A stretch of 64,000 nucleotides of DNA, taken from positions 603,271-667,270 of the forward strand of contig JAJEKB010021802.1 in the NCBI GenBank assembly GCA_022393335.1. The letters run 5' to 3'. Source of the stretch: Macrotrachela quadricornifera (taxonomy: Eukaryota > Rotifera > Eurotatoria > Philodinida > Philodinidae). Positions 22,548-34,705 of the stretch are shown here, one piece after another. A program made the translations under genes and the position numbers. The first letter of the stretch is position 1. The number at the start of each line of letters is the position of its first letter. The notes beneath the pieces are model-generated. The model was given only the letters and a program-made list of their open reading frames with translations. It made no database searches and had not been told where the DNA came from.

Positions 22548-24159
22548 AGATGCTATTTCCAAAAATGAATAGAGATCTTGAAAAAAGGGATCATTTTCAG
22601 AATAAGAATGAAAACATAAACACATAAAACATCTTTATATTATATTCATTCAGCCAATTATTGATGTATTCAAAAATTAAATCACTTTTCTCGAAAAAAA
22701 TGGAAGATATAAGTCCAATTATCGATATTGTGAATTATACATTATTTCAAGAGAAAGTTAAAAGAAAGAATATAAATAAATAAATATCATTCACTATTCT
22801 TGCTTTAGTTCTCTATTCTCCAAAAACAGTATATTTTCATTAGAAAAAATTGAAATTGAGTTAAATATATGAGAACATAATCTAAATAGTAATCTTTCAC
22901 AAATGAGATGAGTTTTTTTTAATATGATATCTCGTTTTAATAATTCTTATCATTTAGATTTTATTAAACAAAATCAGTAACTATTAGAATAATTTTCACT
23001 TGATCGTCTTCAGAGAGAAATTTTGAAACTATTTCTCTTTGAAAAAAAAAATCATGACCCTTTATGATTTATATCTTATTCATTCTTAAAAGAAAAAAAA
23101 TATTTCTGTTTCTTTCCAGCCGAAATATTTTTAAGAGAAAAAGGGATACACATTCTAATACAATCGAAGTATCCATAAAAAAGTTTTAACTCGAATGATC
23201 GTACTTTACAGGAGAAAAGAGAAGAAAGCTCCAAATAAAATTGTATTTTTAAACTTTTTTTTTATTATAAAATTAAGTTTTATATGAATAACAAAGAGAT
23301 TTCGACTTATTGATACGTACTCATTAGATAGAGAGCCTTTAAATCATTAGATTAAAACACAAAAACAATAAAATAAAATAAAAATTTAGGTTAGAATAGA
23401 AGGATGGTCTTAAACATTAATCCATCGGTGAAATTCATAAATATATTGTAAAATATCAATAAAACAGTACATTTGAAGCAATCATAATAGTCAAAATCTA
23501 TAAGCTATCGATCATCAAATGATTATATTTTGCTGACATTAGTGATATATTGGAACATAAAATCTTGTTTTATGCGCAAGCTTTAGATACTTAAATATAT
23601 ATATTGATGAATAGATGATGAAAAAAAGAACTATTATGAATTGATTTTTGATGCAGAACATAGAACTTATGGAGTAGCATGTCTTGCAATATTTTCGATT
23701 TATTTCTACATTAATGTTATTTTGCAAAAGTAATAAAAATCAAGCCACAATAGTACACGTCTCTTTCATTCTTCCAGACAAACTTAGAAAATATTACGTT
23801 TCGATGTCTCTGGCAACAATTTCTTTTTAAAGGAAATGGAATAATTGCACAACTTTACATAAAATTTGAATGTCTACAAACACAAAACAGAATCATGATC
23901 AATCTTATGGTTTTTAACTAGCAGTACTAATTTAGTACTTTAACAACAGATGTAAAACATTTATTTTCAATATTTTTTTAATCGTGTTTTTCGTATGTGT
24001 AAAATGTTTTCATGATTTATTTTTTTTAATCTAACTCTTTCATAATAATGAACGTATCCGAATCGTCACAAAATGAAATACTCTAAATCAACTTGACAAC
24101 CATTACCGGTAATTAATTAGTTAAGATAAGTTTTAGTGGCTTTTAAATTAGAGATTTTT
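22548..24159. other. Intergenic, very AT-rich, no gene recognised
   Basis: Long A and T runs, with no exon series, RNA gene or clear repeat. One 62-codon minus-strand frame (23539-23727) is AT-driven. Confidence 0.5.
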
Positions 24160-25360
24160 TTTCAAACAAAAAATGCATCTATACTTGTGACAACATTAAG
24201 TTTGTTGGATCAAGTCTTTTATTAAAAAGTAGGTCAAAAATTGAATAGCTGTTTAATTCGACTTGTAGTATAGATGGAGCTCAAAAAACATTAAGAGCAG
24301 TCCCTCTGCTAAAGAATAAAACTTCTTTTGGTATTTATTATTTACTATAAATAACATAGATGATAAGTTTACTGTTAGTTAGGCAAAAACAACAACATTC
24401 TTCTTCCAGTTATTATTTATTATAAATGAGCACTTGACTCTACATTAGAGAAAAAATAGTTTTTTTTTCCCATTTATGACTTTATTATAAATGTTATTAT
24501 TTATGATGACTTTAATGTAAAATTTTTTAAAGAGTATGGTGTGTCGTTTCGATCTGTAGAAATAAAAAATTATTACAGTTCTATGGAGTGACTGAAATTT
24601 AATACGGTGAATAAATATTCTGATTGCAGGTAGTATAGTTTATATTTGAATGACTTAAAAGAATTTTGTTACTCAATTTTCTTTAGTTTCATGAAATAAG
24701 AAAAAAAATTAAATGACAACTTTGATAAAACTGTATATAGATGAACTAACTGTTTGTATTCGAGAAAGTTAATTGGCTTTCTAGTATATATGACATATTC
24801 ATATTAGGCAAACTATGATATTTGTAATGAATTACGGTAATAACTTAGCGTCTCTTTGTGATACTTCTTCGTATTATGATCTATTTAAAACACTTTCAAG
24901 TCACTTGTGAAATGATAAATGGTGAATAACAAATAATTTTTTTCCGTAACTCTCCATCAAAGTCATTTCTTTATAATATTTACAATAAATGATAAATGGA
25001 AAAAAAATTTATTTTCTTGCCTAAATTACAGTAAAGTGCACATTTATAATAAATGACAAATGGAAAAAAAATCATATTTTTAACTTAACTTACAGCAAAG
25101 TGCCCATTTATATCGTTTATATTATAACTCGAATTAGGCATTTCATGGTTCTGTTAAAAAAGAGGTTGATCCAATTATTATTTTTACGAAACGGCTCTAG
25201 ATTAATGATCAATTCGAGTTCATTTTAAAGAACTGGTAATTAATTCATCTGAAAAGGAAAATAATTCATTACATCTACTTTTTAACCTACTTCTTGATAA
25301 AAGACGTGTTCTAACAAACCCGATGTTGTTGCAAGTCTAGATACGTTTTCTATTCAGAAA
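24160..25360. repeat. Degenerate large foldback with short internal repeats
   Basis: The left part (24172-24245: atctatacttgtgacaac, gttggatcaagtcttttat, aaaaagtaggt) has reverse-complement counterparts at 25275-25352 (acctacttcttgataaaag, gttgttgcaagtctagat). Inside, a unit of about 75-85 bp with 'cattta.aataaatga.aaatgg' and 'acagtaaagtgcacattta' recurs in both orientations (about 24330-24510 and 24950-25110). Similarity is patchy, so the boundaries are approximate. Confidence 0.5.
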
Positions 25361-26379
25361 AAGGTTAAGTTAATTTAGGACATCTCAATTTGTAGCAAAT
25401 TAGAATCTACCATTACATATATCTGATCACCCAATTCATCGATATGATAAGTAAATGAATTTGTGTGTGATAGTAGCCAGATCTGAACTTGCCACATACT
25501 AAACTACATCGTTGATACTTGAGTAGTTTTAAGATAATAGTCTCTATAATAGCATGATTATTTAAATTAAAGGATAGAATGGCGGAGGGGTAGATTTGCT
25601 AGCAAAATCGACACATTTACTGCAAATGCTAATCAATTCTATATGTAGATATCATCAGAGAAGTAGTTTGCATACCTATGGTTTCGTTATTCGAATAGAT
25701 CCTAGCATATTTTTTTGTAGATAGATAGCTGGTATACTGTGTCCTAAAAAAAAGTATAATTATAATATTAGTATGTATAATACATACAGAGTATTATCAT
25801 ATCAAAAGATTTCACTTCTGCTATTTCTGTAGTAATATTTATCATGTGGATCTATGAAAGGAATAAATTATTTTCTTTAATAAAATGAAATTAATCATCA
25901 AATTCTAATCTGATATTTTGATATTCAATGAAATATTTGTATCTAATTCATCCAATTGAGCCTATTGTTTGTAAAATAAAGTGAGAAAAAGACACTCTTT
26001 GTTGTGCTTCAAAGTACTTTCTAATGTCTATTAATTTGATAATTAGTTTAGCTTTGTTAGAATAAATCACTTAGATATTCAAAAACTTCATAATTTATTA
26101 CTTTCATAGCTTTATATGATAGATAGCACAAATAGAATCTTTTAAAAGAAGGTAGAAAGTATTTCTATATGATAAAATCTTCTACGAATTATATATCCTT
26201 ATATTATAATTAAATTAATACAATAACAATCTAAGGTATTTTGAATAGAATTTTGTAATAGTTTATACACAAAACAGAAGTAGAGATTTATAGATAAGTT
26301 ATTCCAATTACTCCATAAAAATCATTATTTGTTTTCTTCAGATTTGATTTATCTATCAGATTTATAGTGTAAATAAGCG
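25361..26379. other. Intergenic upstream of the glutamate receptor gene
   Basis: AT-rich with no clear coding or repeat signal. It presumably includes the receptor promoter, but no element can be assigned. Confidence 0.4.
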
Positions 26380-28655
26380 ATGATGCTGTATTTATGGAGC
26401 ATTCAATACTTATGGTTATACTTTTTCTTCTTACAATTTTATATATCATATATCAAAACAGATTGGCCATTGACAACATCATCTAACGTACAATTATTGG
26501 GTCTTTTTCCTGAGATATTAAACACAACTGAGCCAATAACAATGTCTCTTCATTCTAGAGCTATGTTCAAAGCAGCAATAATACTTTCTCAGCGATATAA
26601 TATAACCATTGGAGAACAATTTATTGGTTGGTATTCAGTAGAAACTGGTGGTGATGTGACAAATGCTCTTCGCAATACATGTTTGCTAATATCTGATTCA
26701 AATATTGTTGGTATTGTGGGACCGGGACTTTCTAGTGAATCTCATTTTCTTGCTCCTTTTGCTGCAAAGATTGGTATTCCTATAATATCATATGCTTCAA
26801 CTGATCCTAAATTATATGATCGAAATGCTTATCCTGCTTTTTATCGTACAGTACCTTCAGATAATATAGCAGCATTAGCAATTGCCAAACTTTTCATTCA
26901 ATATAATTGGACATCATGTATTATTATCTATCAAAATGATGCATTTGGTTTGGGTGCTGCAAAAGCAATAAGTGATGAGTTTGATAATAATAATTTAAAA
27001 GTTACTAATACAATAATATTCGATATTGTGACATTGAGTATTCGAGGGAATTTAAAAAGTCTTTTAACCAGTAGTACAGCACGAATTGTTATATTATGGG
27101 CTATACCAAATTATGCCTCATTGATTTTACAAAATGCACTTGATTTAGATGTAGTTGGTCCAAAATTTACATGGATATTAAGTGCAAATATATCTGTGAA
27201 TATTTTTAATCAAACATATTATCAAAAGTTACGTGGAATGCTTACTATTACACCAGTTGTAGGGAATATTGTTACTGCACCTATTAATAAAACATTATTA
27301 AATGCAGCATACCAAATTTGGCAAGAATATGAACTTGAATCATTTCCTGGATCAGATAATGTAGATTATTATGCATTATTTGCATTTGATGCTACTTGGA
27401 CATTAATTCAATCGTTAAAACAACTTTGTTCAATAAATATTAAGAATTCTTCTTCATGTATATCATTTATTAATGCTTCATATTGTTTTGATCGACGTTT
27501 TCTTAATTCTCATTCATTTTTTAATATAATTAATAATAATATATTTCTTGGTGTATCTGGTTCTATACAATTTAGTATTAATGTAACAGATAGAATAAAG
27601 GGTATTTATTATGTTGCAAAAAATCTTCAATATTCATCAAATACTTTGAATTATGTACCAGTATTAGTATGGTCGGATTCAAATGAATGGAGATCATATA
27701 CACAATCAAGTGTAATTATATGGCCTGGAATTTCTTTAGTACCTCCTTCGGGTTATGCATCAGTTTTAGGTGTAACCTTACGAATTGCTGTTACTGAAAT
27801 AGCTCCATTTACTATAGTTACACAAGCATCAAATAGGTTTGGAAAAACAAAAATAAAATTAGTTGGTTACATACCTGATCTTATTGAACTTTTAAAGAAC
27901 AGAATGGGATTTATTCCGAAAATAACTTTAGTAACAAATCAAACATTTAATGAAGTAATTAAGGCAGTAGAAAATGATACTTATGATATGTTTATAGCTC
28001 AAACAACAATTACCTCTACACGAAGAGAAAAAGTTGCTTTTTCAAATTCAATATTTGATAATTCTTTACGAATTATTATACGAAAAGAATCTAAACCTGG
28101 TGTAGATTTTTTATCATATTTAAGACCATTTTCATTTAAACTTTGGATGACTCTTTCAGCTGCTAGTATATGTGCTGGTTTCTTGATTTGTTTATTAGAA
28201 CATCAAGAAAATGAAGCATTACGAGATCTTTCAATAATTTCTATAATTGCAATGAGTATATGGTATGCTTTTGGTGCAATTGTTGGATATGGTGTAGATT
28301 TTCATGTTAAAACAGCTGCTGGTAGATTATTAACTCTTGCTTTATATATATTAAGTTTAATTTCAGTTGCAGCATATACTGCAAATTTAGCATCGGATTT
28401 AACACTATCTAAATCGGATAATATTATATCTGGAATTGAAGATATTAAAAATGGAAAAATAGCATTTAGTCGTATTGGAATTTTAGTTGGTACATCTTTT
28501 GAAGAATATTATTTACGAGAAATTTCTAGAGGTGTTCGAGATTTTTATCCAGTAAAATCTAATGAAGAAATTTATAATTATCTATTAAATAATATAATTG
28601 ATGCATCGATTATGGATGGTAGTGTTTTAGAATATATAACTGGTAATGTTTATTG
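26380..28655 (+). CDS. Ionotropic glutamate receptor with VGYG pore motif (3' end in assembly gap)
   Basis: 758 residues are readable before the N gap. A signal peptide (1-~25) is followed by an amino-terminal LIVBP-like domain (~35-440; GIVGPGLSSES, PIISYASTDP). Ligand-binding lobe S1 (~460-580) has T543-I-T-S-T-R548, aligning with the GluA2 Thr480/Arg485 contacts for the ligand alpha-carboxylate and amine. Then come M1 (~585-607), a pore loop with V635-G-Y-G638, M3 with Y666-TANL670, and part of S2 including D746 at the position of the acidic ligand contact. This is a cation channel gated by an amino acid. VGYG is a potassium-channel selectivity signature, known in the bdelloid receptor AvGluR1. 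M4 and the C-terminus are hidden in the gap. The frame reading on to 29163 after the gap is an artefact: that DNA is the antisense of another gene. Confidence 0.9.
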
Positions 28656-29055
28656 NNNNNNNNNNNNNNNNNNNNNNNNNNNNNNNNNNNNNNNNNNNNN
28701 NNNNNNNNNNNNNNNNNNNNNNNNNNNNNNNNNNNNNNNNNNNNNNNNNNNNNNNNNNNNNNNNNNNNNNNNNNNNNNNNNNNNNNNNNNNNNNNNNNNN
28801 NNNNNNNNNNNNNNNNNNNNNNNNNNNNNNNNNNNNNNNNNNNNNNNNNNNNNNNNNNNNNNNNNNNNNNNNNNNNNNNNNNNNNNNNNNNNNNNNNNNN
28901 NNNNNNNNNNNNNNNNNNNNNNNNNNNNNNNNNNNNNNNNNNNNNNNNNNNNNNNNNNNNNNNNNNNNNNNNNNNNNNNNNNNNNNNNNNNNNNNNNNNN
29001 NNNNNNNNNNNNNNNNNNNNNNNNNNNNNNNNNNNNNNNNNNNNNNNNNNNNNNN
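28656..29055. other. Assembly gap (400 N)
   Basis: A run of exactly 400 N, probably a scaffolding gap whose true size may differ. It hides the 3' ends of two convergent genes. Confidence 0.99.
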
Positions 29056-29877
29056 GCTCGACGTATACATTGTAATAATTGCATACCTATTAAGAAAAAA
29101 AATAATCTATTTTGTTTTTTGATTAAATTAAATATACCTGGTGGATCAGCTATAAATGGTTGATCAGTATGTAAATTAATTGCTGCATCTGTATAACCTA
29201 ATTGATCTGTATTTTTATTTGTTGTATTATCTGTACGTAAATCTTCAATACGACCAAAATGTGTTTCAACAACTGATGCACCACAAGGTAAAAAATCTTT
29301 ACTATAATTACAAAAGAAAAAAAAATAATAATAAAATAAATTATATATGAAATATTATTTACATGATTTCTTCTGTATCTAATCCTCGTCGTCGAACAAC
29401 AACTAATCCAAAATTTTTTAATCTATCATAACAATTTTTTAAATATATTTCATATTGATTTTTATTATAAATTATTTCAACATCTTCAATTTTAACATTA
29501 GGTTTTTTACTTTCTATTCGATTTTTTCCATAAGCATGTGATAATAAAAATGTTAAATCATATAAACTTGTATGATCATTTGACCAAATAATTTTAAGTT
29601 TTTTATCATTATTAATTAATTCAATATGTTCTGGTTTAATTGTTGATGGAATTTCAGCACAATCAACAATACGTTCACCAGTTTTAGGATGAATTGATTT
29701 ACCTATTTCAGGACAATTATGTCGTAACCATATATAATGAAAATCCATTGTATCATTTTTATCAATTAAACGAAGATGATCTTTATGTTTTTCAACATGA
29801 AGAAAACGTTGATTTTTTAATGGTAAATATCCATTTACATAACGAAAAATCGGTCGAATATATTTAATAGTTGTCAT
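29056..29877 (-). CDS. Gamma-butyrobetaine/trimethyllysine dioxygenase-like (3' end in assembly gap)
   Basis: Three exons on the minus strand: 29363-29877, 29138-29301 and 29056-29086 (continuing into the gap), with GT..AG introns of 61 and 51 bp and a consistent frame. Exon 1 encodes the GBBH-like N-terminal domain (MDFHYIWLRHNCPE...H P.T..R). Its zinc-binding cysteine cluster is poorer than in vertebrate BBOX1. Exon 2 reads ETHFGRIEDLR...GYT..AINLHTDQPF..DPPG, with the Fe(II)-binding H-x-D of the TauD/JmjC-like fold. Exon 3 begins MQLLQCIRR, the conserved PG.QLL.C segment. The family uses 2-oxoglutarate and O2 to hydroxylate carnitine precursors. BBOX1 and TMLHE cannot be told apart here, and there is no obvious mitochondrial presequence. 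Confidence 0.85.
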
Positions 29878-30679
29878 TATTGTATATAGGTATATATTTT
29901 TACTGTTCTTGCTTTTTTTCTTTTGTGTATATATATATATACCTAACAGTAATACCGATTATCGAATATTAAAATCGATCAAACATAATCATTTTTTGTC
30001 AGATGACATCTATATAAATATTTTTTTTTCTTTATAAAAAAAACAATGTAAAGATTATCTATAAAATAACAAAATAATCATAACATACAATTTGTTTTTT
30101 ATTAACCTTCGAACTATTTTATCGAAGATAACAAATATTGTTTTTTTTAAATGTTATGTATTAGATGAAATATAATATTTTCTTTCAATTTTATACAAAT
30201 AGTGTTCGATGTAAATAGATGACACTCTTTTATATTATTTATGATTAAAATGAACTAGATGATCTTTTTTTTTTAATTTAAAAATCTCAAATTTTATGTT
30301 TTATTTCAATAACAGGTGAAGGCTTGGCCTTTACTAAAAAGATTAACGCCTCTTTCAATGAGAACAAACATCTGTATTTTGTGTATTGATAGCTGCCTAC
30401 ATTCTTTGTTTTCGCATAGCTACGAATCGAAAATGTTCGTAAAAAACATATTTTTCATTTGACAAAAATCATATGCAATGAAAATAGGTCAACAAAAAAT
30501 ATGTAAAGTTTAATATTATAAATTTCAAACAAAAGATCAAGCAGTCTTTCTTAACAATAAACTTTCTCTATATATAAGATTTCATGATAAATATTAATTT
30601 GAATAAATGTATCATGCAAGAAAATAGCAGATGTATTTAATTAAATAAAGAATAAAACATTTTAACTGTCTATTTAATG
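29878..30679. other. Intergenic, no gene recognised
   Basis: Very AT-rich, with a TA repeat near 29925-29942. It lies upstream of the dioxygenase-like gene and downstream of the GPCR. No promoter element was assigned. Confidence 0.45.
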
Positions 30680-31621
30680 TTAATATCTTTCATGAGTACT
30701 TCTAAGAAGTGGACGAATTTGATTAATTTGAAGTCGTAAGAAAAAATCTTTAACATGTCTTCGAAAGATTTTCGATGATAGATAATATACATAGAATGGT
30801 GATGATTGTGGCATATAAAAAAAAATATTAATAAAATCAAGAACTAAATTTTCTTGTGCACGTTCAAATGTTGATTTTGTTCGTATTGTTGCTGTTATTG
30901 ATTGATAAACATAAAAAGTTGCATAAGGTATTGTACCTAATATATATACAATCATTTGAAAAAGTAACATTTTACAAAGAGATTGTTGTTCAATTCGTCG
31001 TTTATGATGTAAAAGATTTAAATTTTGATATGTTAATATTCCAAATATACTTAATATACATATTGGAAAAATACCAATTAAAATAGGTCGAAGAAAAAAT
31101 GCAGTATAATTTAAAGCAATTGAATTAATTAAAGAACATGTTGGAGATTTACCAGGTACAATTATAAGTTCAGTTAATAATGGATTAAATAAACCATGAA
31201 TAAGCCAAAATAATACTGCTATTGTAATACATTGACGTGATATTGAAAGTGTAACAAGACGACGGCATCGAACTTGACGACATGTTAAAAGAAAAGAATT
31301 AATCGATGCTAAACATGCACATGATTGACAAAAAAGTACAGATGTTTGTCCTATATAAACACGTAATTTACACCAACCTGGTGATATAAGAATTGGATCA
31401 ATACCAATAATAGCTACAATAATTCGATTTAATAAACCAAAAATAAGTGATATACAATTTGCAATTGATAAAATAATTAATATGAATGTTATTGGTGTAT
31501 GACGTGTAATACGAAGAAGATAAATAGTAATTAAATTACCTGAAAAACCAAGAGAAAAAAGAATTGATCCAGCATAAATTGTAAATCGCGATCCAATTGT
31601 AGCAAGTGCTGTTGTCGACAT
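30680..31621 (-). CDS. Rhodopsin-class G-protein-coupled receptor, divergent
   Basis: 313 residues, intronless, with seven hydrophobic segments at ~12-35, 44-68, 90-115, 131-152, 170-195, 215-238 and 260-283. TM1 has GN (FSGNLITIYLL). A cysteine before TM3 (GWCKLR) and one in the second extracellular loop (SPTCSL) can form the usual disulfide. The DRY motif is absent: the end of TM3 reads SFLLTCRQVR. NPxxY in TM7 is replaced by SSPFYVYY. The overall form fits the very numerous FMRFamide-receptor-like or orphan receptors of bdelloids. The ligand is unknown, and missing DRY suggests unusual coupling. Confidence 0.75.
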   Translation of the reverse strand: MSTTALATIGSRFTIYAGSILFSLGFSGNLITIYLLRITRHTPITFILIILSIANCISLIFGLLNRIIVAIIGIDPILISPGWCKLRVYIGQTSVLFCQSCACLASINSFLLTCRQVRCRRLVTLSISRQCITIAVLFWLIHGLFNPLLTELIIVPGKSPTCSLINSIALNYTAFFLRPILIGIFPICILSIFGILTYQNLNLLHHKRRIEQQSLCKMLLFQMIVYILGTIPYATFYVYQSITATIRTKSTFERAQENLVLDFINIFFYMPQSSPFYVYYLSSKIFRRHVKDFFLRLQINQIRPLLRSTHERY

Positions 31622-33316
31622 TAGTTTTACAAAACTAAATGATGATAAACTATTGCATAGAAAAAAATAATAAAATAAAAATTAACAGAACATGAGATGT
31701 TAAAAAAAAGGAAGATTGCATGTTCACTTATGTTAAATATAACTAAATACACTTAGTATATAGGTGAAAAAAACGGCAATTATCATATTTAAAACAAATA
31801 TAGATCAAAATATTATTTTCATGTAGAAATTTTTTGTACAATTGCAATAAAAATTATCTGTGAAATTTTAATAACGATACTATTTTTTGGAATAAGTAGT
31901 GTTAATTATTCAAAAACGACAATTCTTTATTTTGAAATATCTTTACAAGAAAATTGCAACGTAGATTTTCTTTTCAACATATTTTTTCAAGCGTATTATA
32001 AAGAAAATAATATATCTTTTCTATTTCTTATTTAATAGTCATAATAACCTTGAAGAAAGGATATATATATTAAAATAAATATAACCTAGAAGACAATCGA
32101 TATCAGTTTTAACTTAAACAATAGAGAAAACATTTATTAGAGAATCACTGATTGATTACGATTTTCATGATATAGATAGAGTATCCAGAGTCATACAAAA
32201 AATTATGTATGTAACATTTTTTATTTTTTTGCATCTTATGCTTTTAAAAATCAAATTGTTCTTGAAATCTTACAAATAAACTTTATACCTAAAAAATATG
32301 CATTATTTTCAAAGATTAATTTATCAGTGAATAAAATTGATTTTTGATAAATGTGATCATTTTTCTAGCATTTACCAAATCTCTAAAGGTCTGTAATTTT
32401 ACTATCGAAATACTACAAATAATTTTTGCTGTAACTATATCTTATTCAATATTCAATGCATTACAATTAACGAAAGATATTTAAATCTTTCTAATGAATT
32501 GAAATTTTATTTTTTACAGCAATAGAAAGAATCTAATGGCAAATGTATATCTCTAACACGAGGCGTAATGAAACATGAAATTCTTTCTTTTTATTTAACT
32601 GTAATCTAACATGTTAAATCATTTTCATTAACATAATTTTCAAGTTATTCTAAACATAATTAGATAAATTAATAAATACAATTCATATGGTTGAAAATAT
32701 AATTTATAATAATGATTACAAATTTTACTGATAACATGCAGAGATATATATACATAGTTTAACTTAGTTGAGTGTTGCTTTACTTGAAATCTTTACTTTT
32801 ACTTGTTTTATTAGACAAGGTGGATGATATTTTTGTTGAGTTTTTATCTTATCAGTATATCATCGCATAACTCTCACATGTAAATTTTTGAAACAACAAA
32901 AAAACGAAATATATAAGATTTGTTAACATATATATCAATATTTTAAAATTATCTTCTAACTTACCTCCTAAGTCACAAATGTTTCAATTACGTTCAAAGA
33001 GAGTTTATATATTACTGGGTATCCTAATCAGAATTTTTATCATTTCTATCATTGTCTTGTCTATTATATTAATTACGAAAAATAATAAAAAAAATCTGAG
33101 AGAATTGGTACAAATTATTTAATTGAACATATCGGTGAAATAGTTGAACCATCTGCAGATTTTTTAAATTTTATTTGTAGAACATGAATTAAAAATCAAA
33201 TCAGTAAAAATAACATATAAAAAGTTATATCTTTCTATGATAAATTGATTATAAGAGAATGATATTCATATTGTTATATTTATTTTAGAGAATAAGTTAT
33301 TTTACCTCGTTTGAAA
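31622..33316. other. Intergenic between divergent GPCR and secreted-protein genes
   Basis: 1.7 kb of AT-rich DNA. Short open pieces near 33000-33200 are not convincing exons. No repeat with clear ends was found. Confidence 0.4.
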
Positions 33317-34705
33317 ATGTTCTTATTGATGGTTACTTTATTTACATATTCAACAGCGAATCAAGTATATTTTCAAGGAATTGAACTTCTTTCTGATGTA
33401 AATTATACTCAAGGTTTTAATGTAATTCCAGCTTGTCCTTCAAATCCAACGGAATGTGCTAAAGCACCTCGATATCGTTTATATAATCCATTTTCTATTA
33501 TACCAAATACAACTGCATCTTGGGAATTGGCTCAATGGGCTAGCCATTCAAATATAACTACAAATGGAACTTTAATTAATGATGGAAAAAGTAAAGGTAT
33601 ACAATGGTCGACTGATGATAAACGTTTTGTACTTTTTCAAGATGGTCGTTTACAAATTGCAGTTAATGGATTTCATGAATATGGAGGTAAATATAAAGCA
33701 CATGATGCTCCATGGGTTCATCTTCTTATTCAACAAGATATTGGAATTACGGGTGGTTCTGTACCATTAAATCAAGTCAATGAATTACAATGGAATTTAG
33801 ATGTTCAACTTTTATATATGGATCAACATATTCAACCAGGTTATGATCCTAATCTTCATGCTGGAATTTTTCCACTTTATATGACTATACAAAATTTAGT
33901 TAAAGGAGATTCAGAATATGGTAAATACTTTTGGTTAGGTATTGGTTTATATGATGATCGTGTTCTTATGAGTCCTTTATATATTAATGGCGATAAAGGC
34001 ACTGGTTCATTAATATATTGTCCAGCTTTTTCAAATTTTGCAAATATTTCTGTTCATTCAGAACGTCTCGTACATGTTACTGGAGATATGATGCCATTTG
34101 TTCGATTAGGACTTGAAGCAGCTGTAGAACGTGGATTTTTAAAATCAAATGATCTTAGTAAATATTATGTAGGAGGAATGAATATTGGTTGGGAAGTCAC
34201 GGGATTAAATAATGGAACAATAGAAATAGGAAATTTTAGTTTAAAACAGTATACAGCACAAAATCCAAAATCTTATGAATTTAATCATGATGGTGATACA
34301 GAAGGATGGAAACAATTACCTGATTTAAATCAATTTATGAATAAACCATTCAATGGAAAATGGATTTTACCAATAATTGATAGAAAATCTCAATTATTAA
34401 GTCCAGTACTTATGATTGATACATCAGTAGTTAAAAAAATAATTATTAATATGACTTATGATTATGTATTGGATAATAATTATTTTCAATTATTTTGGAG
34501 TACAAATAATGAAGGATTATTTAATGAAAATCATAGTATATCCATTCAAATCGAAAATAATACAGAATGGAGAGAATATGTATTAGATTTGTCGAACTAT
34601 TCAACATGGTATGGTCTTGTTCGTCGACTACGAATTGTTCTTATTTGGAAAGAAAACAATGCAAAGTTTGGTATTGATTATATTCGATTTGCTGCTTCTA
34701 AATAA
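33317..34705 (+). CDS. Secreted protein of unknown function, possibly carbohydrate-active
   Basis: The frame is open from a TTG at 33311, but the first ATG is at 33317, giving MFLLMVTLFTYSTANQ, a short signal peptide. The protein is about 462 residues, intronless and rich in potential N-glycosylation sites (NTTAS, NITTN, NGTL, NISV). The C-terminal ~140 residues start with 'YEFNHDGDTEGWKQ', the F..DGDTEGW opening common in beta-sandwich carbohydrate-binding or laminin-G-like modules, and end with DYIRF, another typical beta-sandwich ending. The N-terminal ~300 residues were not recognised. The signals suggest a secreted sugar-binding or sugar-modifying protein; a bacterial origin is possible but untested. 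Confidence 0.6.
   Translation: MFLLMVTLFTYSTANQVYFQGIELLSDVNYTQGFNVIPACPSNPTECAKAPRYRLYNPFSIIPNTTASWELAQWASHSNITTNGTLINDGKSKGIQWSTDDKRFVLFQDGRLQIAVNGFHEYGGKYKAHDAPWVHLLIQQDIGITGGSVPLNQVNELQWNLDVQLLYMDQHIQPGYDPNLHAGIFPLYMTIQNLVKGDSEYGKYFWLGIGLYDDRVLMSPLYINGDKGTGSLIYCPAFSNFANISVHSERLVHVTGDMMPFVRLGLEAAVERGFLKSNDLSKYYVGGMNIGWEVTGLNNGTIEIGNFSLKQYTAQNPKSYEFNHDGDTEGWKQLPDLNQFMNKPFNGKWILPIIDRKSQLLSPVLMIDTSVVKKIIINMTYDYVLDNNYFQLFWSTNNEGLFNENHSISIQIENNTEWREYVLDLSNYSTWYGLVRRLRIVLIWKENNAKFGIDYIRFAASK

Noticed and set aside
28646..29122. Several long open frames across the N run on both strands
   Set aside because: They consist almost only of translated N and carry no information.
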